A DNA stretch of 64,000 nt from Salvator merianae. Its lineage: Eukaryota; Chordata; Lepidosauria; Squamata; Teiidae. Location of the stretch: assembly GCA_003586115.2 (NCBI GenBank), contig QVOM02000042.1, positions 33,185,541-33,249,540 of the forward strand, in the 5' to 3' direction. Of the stretch, positions 46,716-57,597 are shown in pieces. The translations under genes and the position numbers were made by a program. The notes under the pieces were generated by a model. The model saw only the letters and a list, made by a program, of their open reading frames with translations, was not told where the DNA came from and ran no database searches. How positions within the stretch are numbered: the stretch's first letter is position 1; each line of letters opens with the position of its first letter.

Positions 46716-47843
46716 TGAAAAGCTCCCACCATAAAATACCTTATACAACCTTATATTTTATATTTCAGTTAAGAGGTGATTAAAGATTTAATACTACCAT
46801 AAAATCTGTCACCCTACAAAAAATAGAATTCTTGTACTACAATCCTACTGGGCATAAACATATATTATTTCCTTTGCAATACTGAAAAAAATGCTAAAAT
46901 CCTCCTGCCATCTTTAATATGGCATACCTCTGTGCATAGTTATGTCTCCAGGGTTTTTTTAACATTAAAAATCTTTCCCTTCCAAGTATAAGAAAGAATG
47001 TAGCAAGTCAGAATGCAAAGAAAACCCAAAGCAACAATAAAAAGAAGGCATTAAGTGAATATATCTTAGGTTACATTTCTGCAGTTTCAGTTCTAACACT
47101 CGGAAGGTACTTAGAAAGTGAAGAAGGATGGTCCAGAAAAAATGTATTTGAAAAATAGTCAATTAATTGGGGAACATGAAAATGAATCACAGAATAAAAT
47201 TTTATGAGTATAGTGTCAGAAGTGCCTGTTTAGGCTACTAAGTCCAACCTCTTAAGAATATCTCCAAAGACAACTATCTAGTCTTTGCTGGAACATTGTA
47301 AAGGAGGCACTACCATCACACTGAACAATTGGTTCCAATTACATACTTTCATCTTTAACAGGGGCTTAACTATTACACTGGTATACAGTGATTTTGGTGC
47401 CAATGATGTCTGAACGGTTTTATATTAAGTTTATGGTGCTGATTAAGAATATGACTTTGGTTTTGCCAAATTGGCTCTAGTTTCTGATATATTTAATAGT
47501 TAATTAATTAATTAACGCAATTCACAGTTGAATTCTGGCTTCAAAAAGTCGCTTTTATAGCATTGTAGGCCTACAAATTGAAATACAAAATAGTTATATG
47601 GGATATTTCATTACCTAAGACACTGTTAAAGAGTCAAAAGACAGACCAAAAGCTATTGTATTTGTTATCACACACAAGTCGCATTGTTGGAATGCATTAT
47701 TTTCATGAATGTCCATTATCTCAAAAACTAGAACCAATTCAGCAAAAGTAATGTGATTTTTTAATTCAGCACCCTCAAAATACCTTAAATCCATTCAAAA
47801 AACCTTGGCACCTGAATTTTATTTTTTGTAAATCTGTGTTATT
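46716..47843. other. No gene recognised
   Basis: AT-rich; TTAATTAATTAATTAA at about 47501-47516 is a low-complexity stretch. Nothing else seen. Confidence 0.4.
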
Positions 47844-48741
47844 GGGCCTGTTCGCACCTGACAGTAGTAAGCATCAGGAATGCTCACGAGTCAAATGCAC
47901 TTGCACCAGAAGACAGCCGTAGTGACCAGCAGCGGAGAACATTCACTGCTGATCACTACTACCACTGGTGCAGTAAGTAGCTGTCTGAATCCTTACCTGA
48001 AGCTCAAAGTAAGCTTCAAGTAAGGATCTGTTTGCACTTACCTGCACCACACTTATGCACTTACCTGCACCATGCCATAGCGCCATAGGGCCTTACCTGC
48101 ACTACTCGCACTTACCTGCACTACACACAGGGCTTGATAATGGCCCGCGCAACCCAATCAGGGCAGCCTGATCACCCCAAATGGGCCATGTGGGCCCAAT
48201 CAGGGCACCACGGGCCCGATCAGTTAGGCCCAATAGCACTATGGCAAGAAGCCCAGTGCACAGGCGTGATCTCCGCCACACCTGTGCACTGCACAGTCCT
48301 CCCGGTTGCCATGGCATTGGCCTGATGCTTGCAGGCCATTGCCATGGCAACCGTCCTTCATGCCCGCGATCAGGCACTGGAACGCCGGATGGGGCACAGC
48401 GCAGCCCCATCTGACCTCCTAGGCCCGATTGTGGCACTGTGGGCCCGATTGGGACCTCACATGGGCCCATTCAGGCCCACACAAAGGGGTAGGCCCCATT
48501 GCCCATCGCGTGTGCACGCGCATGCGTGTGGGGCTGCTGCTGGTTGCCATGACAGCAGCTGGATGCTTGCCAGCTGCTGTCATGATGAGGATCAAGCATG
48601 GCTACTAGCGTTTGCACATGCGAATGCTAGTAGCCAGCTTCAGATAGGTTTTTTGGCCCCATTGTACAGACATCCTATGGTTTATTCCACCGTAGAATGG
48701 GTTAATTAGCCCCTTCGATGGTGGGAAGTGCAAGCAGGCCC
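47844..48741. mobile_element. 898-bp GC-rich DNA transposon (GGGCCTGTTCGCAC ends)
   Basis: Left GGGCCTGTTCGCACCTG, right GAAGTGCAAGCAGGCCC; flanks ATT and ACT are a decayed duplication. It contains four copies of TTACCTGCAC (48039-48120), rows of GGGCCCGAT and CCCGATTGGG words, three RFX X-box-like motifs around GTTGCCATGG (48305, 48338, 48543), and an imperfect hairpin at 48685-48726. The 122-codon frames are GC artefacts. Confidence 0.85.
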
Positions 48742-48964
48742 ACTGAGTGACAGTGGCTTTTTGCATGGGTTAGAAAAGAGGGGACAGAGCTCTGGGAGCA
48801 TCTGGCTGACTGCTAAACTTGGTATCTATTTATTATTTTATTATCTGCATGATCTTTCTTCTCAACTTGCATCGTATAAGGGATCCATCTTGCCTTTCTT
48901 GCCAAAGATCCACCCTACCCTTGCTACATCGCTGGTATTGAAACTTCACTGTTGAAAACTCATC

Positions 48965-49280
48965 CAGAGGCGTAGCAAGGGGGGGCATGGGTGGCAGTAC
49001 GCCCCAGGTGGCGCGTTGTCGGGGGGCAGCGCCCGCTGATGCGCTGGGCCCTCCCACCCGCCCGGCAGCCGGTTTGCCTTTTCTTCATTTCACCGGCATG
49101 TCCGCTCGCTCGGTCGCCCCGTCCGCGTGCGCCGCCGGCCGGCGCGCGTGCCAATCGGTGCGCGTGCACACCCAGCAGTCATCTGGAAGCAGGAGTAGGA
49201 GGCTGCAGGGGGGGCGGCCTCGCTCACGCTCGGCTGCCGCCATTTCGCACCGGGTGGCCAAGCATCCTCCTACGCCGCTG
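48965..49280. mobile_element. hAT-type CpG-rich element, 316 bp, TSD AACTCATC
   Basis: Left CAGAGGCGTAGCAAGG, right CCTCCTACGCCGCTG, flanked by a perfect 8-bp duplication AACTCATC (48957-48964, 49281-49288). The core is very CpG-rich (GCCGCCGGCCGGCGCGCG) and would score as a CpG island. The ends differ from the TAGGG hAT family, so this is a second hAT lineage. No transposase. Confidence 0.92.
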
Positions 49281-49320
49281 AACTCATCTTATTATTTTGG
49301 CAGGCACCAACAGTAAATGT

Positions 49321-49442
49321 ATTGCAATAAAACCTTGCAGCAACCATTTTGGGACCATAGACAAAATGCTGGATTAAACCCATTGCAATAAAACCTTGCA
49401 GAGACCATTTCTGGTACTGTAGACAAAAGGCTGGATTAACTA
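49321..49442. repeat. 61-bp tandem duplication
   Basis: ATTGCAATAAAACCTTGCAG starts both units (49321 and 49382); each ends AGACAAAANGCTGGATTAA. The copies differ by several substitutions, so the event is not recent. Confidence 0.85.
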
Positions 49443-49699
49443 AACCAGCTTTAAATCTCTGCTCAGCTGTCAATATTCCTTTGTGAACCTGGGCAAATTT
49501 CTCTCATATATCATACCTTCTTTCTTCCTAATATGCTACACCAAGCTGTTATAAGGGGGGGAAAATATAGCAGGAATTTTTAAGTATTTTGGATACAGCA
49601 AAGTGCTTTTGAAATCTGTTTAAAATATTCAGTGCTACCATTCACTTGTGGACAAATCCCAGCAGGCCTTAGTAAATGCCTGAAAGTGGATAATATATT

Positions 49700-50640
49700 T
49701 CATGCACGAGTGAATGTTGTCAGAGTTACTACTTTATCTTTTGCATTTTCAGGCATTCATAGAATTTTCACAGACTAAAAACATTCACCAGTATATAGAG
49801 GCTCACTGTTAACCAATACATAATGAGCATTTGAATTAGCTTACCTACTGAATGGTCTTTGGTACTTACCAGTGGCTGCCATTTTCTGTTGATGAAATCA
49901 AATCACTTGGTAAAATGAGTATTTGGGATGATCAGTGCTTTAATTGCAGTGACTTCGTCAGAGTGATTATTTTATAGACCCATTAAAATTAGGGGTAGAG
50001 GATTGAAGTATAGTTGAAAAATGTCTGTAGGGGAGAAGGTGAATGAAAATTTCATGAGGCAGCCTTGCAACAGCTGTGTAGAACAGCAGGCCTTCATCTC
50101 TCTGCTCACTTCTTGTTTCCATTCACTAAGGAGGATAACTAGAGTGCTAGAGCGAAAAATAACAAACAAACCAATTTTCAGAGGGGAGTGGGGAAGCTGT
50201 GCTGTCTCCCATCCCACTCCCTTGCAGCTTCTTAACTCATGAAGCTTTGGCACAACAAACACATTTCCATATAATTAAGGAGCAGGAGTAGCCTAATGCC
50301 CCTGCTGCTGTTCTGTACCAAAAAGAAATTAATGGAAATGGTTTGCCACAAAGCATTAAGGGGTGGGGGGTCAACGCAGAGAGAATGGATGCAGCATTAA
50401 GAAGGAATCAGCAAAGATCTGCAGTAAATTAATATATTTTTCAAGTAAGCAAGGCTCGGAAAGCATGCGCTCTGCACAGAAAAGGATCTGGAAGCTTCAC
50501 TCCTAGCATCTGCTGGGAAGCCAAGGAAAGTCTCTTTTCCTGTGAAATTACAGCTTTGGAGAGACAGTGCTCTATAAGTACTGGAGCATCTCCAGTTTAT
50601 GGGTAGAGGGATAATTAGAGATAAAATCCTTGTTTGGTTT
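49700..50640. promoter_or_regulatory. Possible conserved non-coding block (unverified)
   Basis: About 900 bp free of repeat marks, with mixed composition and enhancer-like words (CATTTGAATTAGC, GATTATTTTATAG, CATATAATTAAGGAGC, GGGATAATTAGAG). No frame is coding-like. The call rests on texture and absence of repeats only. Confidence 0.25.
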
Positions 50641-50722
50641 CCTTTTTATTGTACGATGCTCCTTTTCATGGCAAGAAGACATAGGGCCTTTCTACACTGA
50701 AATGCCCTTGATCGGAATCAGT

Positions 50723-51204
50723 GGGGCTGTTTACACTTCCCACCATAGAACAGGATAATTATTCTGTTCTAAGATTGACAAGACCTCACAGCATGAACAG
50801 CGTCCGCACTGCAAGGCCACAGAACAGACTGGCAGCAGGATACCAGCATTCATAGTGCAAATGCTAGTGTCTTGCTGGTGTCCTGCACCAGGACAGCAAC
50901 TTGGAAGCTTCTGGCCACTACCATGGCAACCGCCAATGCTGTGCGACAGCGCAGCTGCAGCAATTCTGCACAAATGTGCAGCCATAGTCACGCTGCTCTG
51001 CATTCACACCTAGAAACAGATGCAATTGCAGTGTACTGGGAGCAGGCCAGCTGCTTTTGGCACAGCTGTGGAGTGTGCTTCACAGCAGGTAGCAGTCAGA
51101 AGCATCTGTAATCTGCTCTCAATTTCTAGGGCCTCCTCAAAGTGCAGAGGCACTTGAGTAATGAGCATCCCTGTTGCTCACTAATAGCAAGTGTGAAGAA
51201 GTCC
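50723..51204. mobile_element. Nested DNA transposon 1 (inverted orientation)
   Basis: GGGGCTGTTTACACTTCC to AAGTGTGAAGAAGTCC, 482 bp. Here the hairpin end is on the left (50742-50776) and the GAGCATCCCTGTTGCTCAC block on the right, so it is reversed relative to 45543-45998. Contains CACTACCATGGCAACC. The flanks are not a clean duplication. Confidence 0.8.
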
Positions 51205-51397
51205 ATCGGATCTGGAACAGCTAGGCCCACTGTGTGCATAACAATGCTGGTCCAAACCAGTCCATGCCATGACCTTGAAGCTCACACAAACTTCAGGCTT
51301 GATGTCAAGACCTGCTAGATTCCTAGCTTCAGAGTCTGAGGGGATACATTTTGGGATGCACAATGGCACCTGCTACCCCAGTAGTCCTGAACACTGA

Positions 51398-51463
51398 GGC
51401 ATGCCCAAACACCTTCTTGTTTGGGACTGGGGCATGCCCAAACACCTTCTTGTTTGGGACTGG
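51398..51463. repeat. 33-bp tandem duplication
   Basis: GGCATGCCCAAACACCTTCT...GGGACTGG occurs twice with no visible difference, so it is likely recent. Each unit holds the inverted words CCCAAAC/GTTTGGG. Confidence 0.9.
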
Positions 51464-51522
51464 GGCCCTCTGGTCTGCCTGGTAGTCATGTTTAAACATG
51501 ATTACCAGTGATCACAATCAGG

Positions 51523-52225
51523 GGGCCTGTTCGCACTTGTAACTAGCAAGCATCAAGGATGCTTGCTAGACAAGTGCATTCGCACGAGAGGATGGCCGTA
51601 GCGAACTGGCAGCGGACTTCATCTGCTGATGATCCTTACTAGTGCCCGGACAAGAAAAAACCTGTCTGAATCCTCACCTCAAAGTGAGCTTCAGGTGAGG
51701 ATTTGTTCGCACTTACCTCCTTGTCCACGGCGGCGGCCATCTTCTGGGTGATCAGCCCGCCCATCATGCATTGCATGATCATGTGATCACACAATGCATG
51801 ATGGGCAATGGAGTTTACCCCTTCACGCGGGCCTGAATGGGCCAGTACGAGGCCCCAATCGAGCCCACGCCGCCGCAATCGGGCCAGGGATGCTGGACGA
51901 GACCGCGATGCGCCCCGTCTGGCATTCCGGTGCCCGATCACTGGCGCAAATGGCGGTCGTCGCGGCAGTGGCCTACAAAGCATCAGACCGCTGCCACGGC
52001 GACCGGGAGGCCCGCACGGCACACCATGATGATGTCATCACTGTGCAGGCCTCCTGGTTGCCATGGCGAGCATCAGGGATGGATAATTGCACTGGCAAAC
52101 GCCATTATCCAGCTTTGGGTCTGTTTTCAGGCCCCATGGTGCAGACGGTGTCTGCACGATGGGGTCTGTTCCACGCTAGAATGGGCTAATTAGCCCATTC
52201 TAGCGTGGAAAGTGCGAACAGGCCC
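51523..52225. mobile_element. Nested DNA transposon 2, 703 bp, TSD AGG
   Basis: GGGCCTGTTCGCACTTG to AAGTGCGAACAGGCCC, with near-perfect ends and the 3-bp duplication AGG (51520-51522, 52226-52228). CpG-rich core. Contains an inverted repeat CCCATCATGCATTG/CAATGCATGATGGG (51763-51811), GGTTGCCATGGCGAG, and a perfect hairpin at 52169-52210. The best-preserved, probably youngest copy in the window. No transposase. Confidence 0.93.
52169..52210. repeat. Perfect subterminal palindrome (21-bp arms)
   Basis: The left arm runs 52169-52189 (TTCCACGC...GGGCTAA) and the right arm is its exact complement at 52190-52210, no loop, 15 bp from the tip. Confidence 0.95.
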
Positions 52226-52386
52226 AGGGGCTCCCCAACCGTGTTTACGCTCTGTCTAATGTAGGCAGAGCATACCTGTGGAGGACATGGCCTATCAGAT
52301 CTGCATTAACATGCAGATCTATGAAGCTCAGACACTTACTGCGTGGGTCCTGGATCAGGACCAAGGTCCCATGCGAAAGGGCCATA

Positions 52387-55265
52387 GATAACGAGTGAAG
52401 AGGGTCCTTCCCCAAAATGACCCAATTGATCTTCAGTTTGTGGGGATAGGTATCTAGTACATTTCCAAGGCAGAGGCCAAGTGGGAGAGGCTAGGAGATC
52501 ATCCATCTCTAGACTTTTCTGGGAGTCTCTGAGACTGAAGTGGACAATTTCAGATCAGCTATAAAGGCTCCTACAGCCTTTCTGAAGAAACTATGAGCTC
52601 TGAGAAGGAAGGATTTGTGTTTGTGATGCTTTAAAGACATCCATTTTTAAAAGAAAACAGAAGTTTACTCAAATCAATAGAAAGCCTCCCAAAGGCTTTA
52701 ATGGCATACACTGAACCTTAAAAGATTCAGGTTCTTGTGTACACTGAGGCATGTAAGTGACAAATGATAAATAGCTAAAACTGCAAACTTCCATTGGAAT
52801 AAGTGCTACTGAAGCCAAAGTTTAGTGTCAGCCTCTTTCCTGCGTAATTTTCAGCTGTCACATTAGTTTGTGTACATTATATATAATGCAGTGGCAGCTT
52901 GCAGACAACTTCAGGGAGAGCAATGAAGAAAGGTGGTGCTTCAGTTTGAAAGTTTGTTGTGATTCTGATGACACATGTCTTGGTTCTGTTACAAAACATG
53001 TTGTGGCACTTTATATATGCCCAGAGACAAAAGATCTTTTCATATTGGGTCTTGGCACCTCCTAACAGTTTTACTCAGCAGTCATAGTCATACAGAGAAT
53101 ACTATAATGGGGAATTTTATTAGTTCTAACAGCATACTAATTAGAAATAGGAAACTTGCAAAAGGATAAAGTAAGCAAAAAAATAAGACAATGTAAGGGA
53201 AACTAGTTTGGCTTACTTGCTACTTTCATAGACATCTAGAGTATTATACAAATGCAGGGATTAGAGAAGGAGATAAAAGTTGCACACTTGTAAGATAAAA
53301 GTACACATGTAAGAAAGAAAGGATAGAGGTGAAAAGCTGCCATTTGCAGACCATCTCAGAAGACAGAAGTACAGATACTTTAATAGGTCATGAATATTGC
53401 TTGCAGGGTCCAAATGATGGAAGAGGAAAAAAAATGGTGCTTCTTCTTTGCCTTCTTGTACATATGTGTGTGTGTGTGTGTGTGTAAATCTTCTTTCTCT
53501 TCACCCACTTATGATTGGTAATTGTTCCAATAGTGGCCAGATCTATCAGGAAATAGGAAAAATAAGCTGGAGCTTGAAATCTAGATTTTCTGTTCTTTGT
53601 ACTGTTCTCTCTTTTTTTTTAACAGAATGAGGAAAATGCCTTCCAAGATCCTGTATGGTCCAATCAATTGCTGGTCTGATTATCAGTGTACTGGTAAGAG
53701 CTGAAAAGGCTCCTGATATCATCACTGCTGACCTTAGAGAAGCAGTGATGGCAATAACATTGCTTGAGATTCTTTTTAAGCTTGGAAAATCAGGTGTTAA
53801 AAGAACCTATTCTGGATTAGTATTAATGTGTAGATATGGCCTACACCAGCATTCCACTTGAAGCTGGGGGGGCCCTGGGCATGTCATGGTGGCTCCTGAG
53901 ACAGGAAGCCACGTAGATATAACCGTTCAGTGGACTCCTGTTACATATTATTCCTTAGGATCATTGTTCATATTTTTAATATTTAAATAGATTCAGAATT
54001 AGGTAGTTTGCATGCAATGATTCATGATGGTTATGCAAGCAATATATTGAACTGATATATTATTTTCTATGGTTGGGTGCTGCTATTTTAGTTCTAGGAT
54101 TTTCTCCTATTTCTCTAATAAGATATGTTTAAGAATTCTTAAGTATGATTATGCATTTCAGATCCAGATTCCTTTTTTGTATTTGTTTTAGCAGGAGTAG
54201 TTATAAAATTATTGATCTTTCTTGGAACTCACCACTTGACTTGTGTGTGTCATGGCTTTCTAGAAAGCTTGGCTATACAAAGCAATACCCTCAGAGAAGG
54301 TTTGCCCATGCAAAGTGCCAGAGAACTATTAAAAGCACTAATAGATTGTGTCTGTGACCAAGAAGAAAGGAGGAGGAGGGGGAGGAGGAGGAGAAACAGA
54401 AGCCTGGATCCAATCTATAATGTTCACACTATACTGTAAACGATCCTGGAATATGTTTATGAAGGACAGCACACATTACTTACAGAGCACTATAGTGTAA
54501 AATATTTTAAATGCTAATTCTGGATAGTGATAGTCAGGTGGAAGTGTTTTGTGCTCTTACTATAAATTCAATATTTTTCAAAATAATTTAAGAACTATAT
54601 CAACACTTGCACTTCCTTCTATGTCATCTTCCATGCCTTTCCCAACCAGAAATTGAAATTGACTTTGCAAATAACATTTGTTTAAAAGTACAGATATTGA
54701 GTTACCAGAAGGAGAATGACATTTAAGACCATGTTTTTAAGGAATTCATTCTAATTGATTATATTCCCAAAATCTGATCAGATTAGCTTGAGAACCCCTT
54801 TACCTGGAAACCCATCTAAACTGATAAGTGAATATGAGGCCATCTTATTTGACTGTGGTTCTGTACCTGTGTAGGCAGGATAGTCTGAGAACTTCCCTGT
54901 GCTCAGTTCCTTTCCAAAGGTATGCTGAAGATGAATCAAATATGAAAAGGACCAATTGTTATCAAAATACATTCAGTGCCATGGTGCTCCATAGCTACTA
55001 GTTTGATCTAGTTTGCCCAGACTGAAAAACATAAAGCTGGTAAGCACTTGTTTACTTGTTACTTCCTATTTCCTATAAAAGCTGCTTAGTTTTCATTCTA
55101 AAGTGAACCTCAACATAGACCTGCTTAGGAGGTGTTATGTGGCTCCTGGTTTGAGGAATTGTCTACTGCCATTACCTGCATTCCTGGCGGCAGAAGGAAT
55201 GTAAGATTTTCTATCCTGTCTTTAGTCTTACCTTATCTTTTGGTTGATCAATCTTACTTTTGTTT
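52387..55265. other. No gene recognised; small simple repeats
   Basis: Includes (TG)n at 53464-53485 and a GGAGGAGG purine run at 54370-54396. A T9 tract then AACAG at 53612-53626 resembles an acceptor, but the frame after it closes quickly. No transposon ends were found. Confidence 0.4.
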
Positions 55266-55289
55266 TTTATTCTTGCCTCCTGTTAGATT

Positions 55290-55730
55290 CTGTGCCTCTG
55301 TCCACACTTGGGCAATAGATTGGTCCAGGTGACCCACTGGAACACGCCATCCACATTATTTCATTTTCTACATTGAACAAGGCATAGGTGTGATGCAAAT
55401 ATTGCATCATAGCCTGCTCCAAGCCTGGACCACTCGTAAGCGGCCCTCGAAGCATTGCAGCCACAATACCAGACCACAGCCCATGTGTGGAAATCACACG
55501 TGTGGAAATCACACAGGCTGTGGTCGGGTATATCATACCCAGTGACATTTCACCAGGCACCCAAAAGCAGCAACACAGCTGGCAACTTTAGAGGCCAGCA
55601 ACTTCCATTCCTGGCCTCCAAAACTGGGCCAAGATGGGCCAACCTCCACACAGATGGTCCTTGGTGTCTTTGCTTGCTTTGGATAGCCCACACTGGGTGG
55701 AAAGGCCTTTTGTCTCAAACTGCTTTGGAA
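55290..55730. repeat. Probable unrecognised DNA transposon with nested hairpin
   Basis: GC-richer than its surroundings, with the start GCCTCTGTCCACACTTGGGC. At 55472-55525 GACCACAGCC and GGCTGTGGTC enclose two tandem copies of GTGTGGAAATCACAC (55485-55499, 55500-55514), each itself symmetric. No target duplication was identified. Confidence 0.35.
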
Positions 55731-56739
55731 AAAAATACTTTAACCTTCTCTGTGTGCTTTATTTTCTCTGAATGCAAAGCAACCAGCTTCAAGTCTATGA
55801 GAACACACTTGTGTTGAGCTGTCTTTTTTGGGGGGAGGAGCTGCTACAGGCATACCTCAGCTGTCCCACGAGGCTGTTCAAATGGCAGCTGCCTAGATCA
55901 GATCAGGAGCTGCTAGTGCTGCTGCCTTGTGGCCATTTTATAGACATTCATGACTGCCAGCCAGCTCAGTCAATTTGGATCTCACTGATAACATAACTGC
56001 TGCAATTCAAATTGATAAAACAGCATGTCATGAGAGTGGAAAATCCCACACTAATATCAGGGCACCTTGTCCCCTGCCTCAGGAAGCCAGTGGGGGCTGA
56101 AAGTCAGTTCAGGGTAGGAGGGTATGTATAATTCATACACATACCCTGAAAGGAACACGTAAACACAATTTTTATTTAATCATGAAAATGCACTCTGCTC
56201 TGACAGATTTATGAAACTATCTTCTTCTTCATTCAGGACTTTACTTAGGATGCTGTTTTGTTTGTCCTTTGCACCTATAATCATCTGTGGCCATTATTAA
56301 AAAATAGCTTCAGGCTCTTCACATATGTTTCATAACTGAAAGGCAGTTGTTGAGATCTATGACAAACTGGCAGTGCAAAATATGACTTCTAAGAAAGTAA
56401 TAGAACTAAACTGTTGGAAGATTGGCAGATGCAGAAAGCATGGTTTTTACTTCTGTATGCTTTCAGTTATGTGCCAGATAAAAGATGTGCAGAAAAAAAT
56501 TATTTTAAGTGAAAAATATATGGAAGGTAAAGGTCATACGAAATGTCACTAAAGGGTACAACATGTTAAGATCAAGCTAACAGCCTTAAGTTATCCCTGT
56601 TGTTGACATTTGTGGGGATTATGGAAAACTGTGATGGAACTGCCCTGAATTGTTTGATGACAGTAAAAATGTAGTTAAATATGAGCAAGTATAATGTATA
56701 AAATGAGACACATCAGGACAAAATAATCTAGCTTCATAT
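55731..56739. other. No gene recognised
   Basis: No domain or repeat boundary seen. Confidence 0.4.
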
Positions 56740-57010
56740 GTACAGTGATTGTACTGACAGGGATCATGGTGGATAGCTCAAGGAAAATATTGAATCAGTC
56801 TGCAACAGCAGTGAGAAAGTGAATCTCATGCCACAAATCATTAGGGACTGGCATCAAAACATGACTGCCAGCATCACAGCACCGTGTTGAAAATCTGTTG
56901 TGCAACCACACTTGTAATAGTGTGAAGAAGCTGTAATTGCTATTTTTCAAACAGAAACATTTTAGAGCGGGAAAAGGTAAACAAAAGGACAACCAAAGGG
57001 ACAGACAAGC
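56740..57010 (+). mobile_element. CR1 LINE fragment
   Basis: GGTGGATAGCTCAAGG and CTGCAACAGCAGTGAG give the CR1 motif (L)VDSSxKxLNQxxxAVxK. The later CATTTTAGAGCGGGAAAAGG and AAGGACAACCAAAG match the LEKVQRAT region. Heavily mutated. Confidence 0.7.
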
Positions 57011-57419
57011 CGGGATTTCCCCACAATACAGCACTGCAAATGTGTTTTTTTAAAAAGAAGAAGAAGTGAAAAAGAAGTGACTTCAACAGCATCCTCATGG
57101 ACCGCTAAGGTCATCACCACACCACAGGGTGTTATGCCAGCAAACATTTCCACTCTACAAGATGAGCCAAACCCTGATCAATGTACCCTTCCTCCACTTG
57201 TCATCAGGGGAAGTCACCATCCCCAGCCCTGTGTGAAAGCATGGAGAATAGTGTTGACTTGAAGGTCCAAATTTTAGTCTGAATCAATGCAGGGGACCTG
57301 AAACTACAGCAGTGTTCCAAGAAGATTGGAAGGTACAGCAGCTGTAGACAAAGTACCTCTAAATTTGGCTCATACATTTTATGAGGTGCTGAGGTGTAAA
57401 GTATCTGGTGAGGAATTAG

Positions 57420-57540
57420 GGTGTTGGTTGCATATATAGTGTTAATTTTTATTCTTTTTCCATTTGTTTGTATTTAATTGTATATGTTTTTTCTTCTGTT
57501 CTTTGTTGAAAAAGGCATTATAAATAATGTATTGTTGTTG

Positions 57541-57579
<39 letters not shown>
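57420..57579 (+). mobile_element. L2-like tail with (TTG)n(TTA)n
   Basis: A T-rich 3' region ends TGAAAAAGGCATTATAAATAATG and passes into TTG units and then about 12 TTA units (57541-57579). Confidence 0.55.
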
Positions 57580-57580
<1 letters not shown>

Positions 57581-57597
57581 GCTAAAAATATGACACC

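Larger units (their letters stand above)
48800..49450. repeat. Possible LTR remnant hosting a hAT element
   Basis: Sequence either side of the hAT at 48965-49280 forms one unit. It ends in two copies of a 61-bp repeat, each with ATTGCAATAAAACCTTGCAG, an AATAAA followed by a GC-turn, as in an LTR R region. No partner LTR or coding part is seen, so the class is uncertain. Confidence 0.3.
50684..52383. mobile_element. Inverted-repeat element holding two younger elements, TSD ATA
   Basis: Left GGGCCTTTCTACACTG, right CCATGCGAAAGGGCC, flanked by ATA (50681-50683, 52384-52386). Once the inserts 50723-51204 and 51523-52225 are set aside, the remaining roughly 0.5 kb matches 58936-59375: GATCGGAATCAGTGG, GACCTTGAAGCTCACAC, CTAGCTTCAGAGTCTGAGG, GCTCTGTCTAATGTAGG, CAGATCTGCATTAACATGC. 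Confidence 0.85.

Noticed and set aside
48102..48709. GC-rich frames up to 126 codons
   Set aside because: Low stop frequency follows from high GC inside the transposon at 47844; no domain or transposase catalytic pattern is visible.
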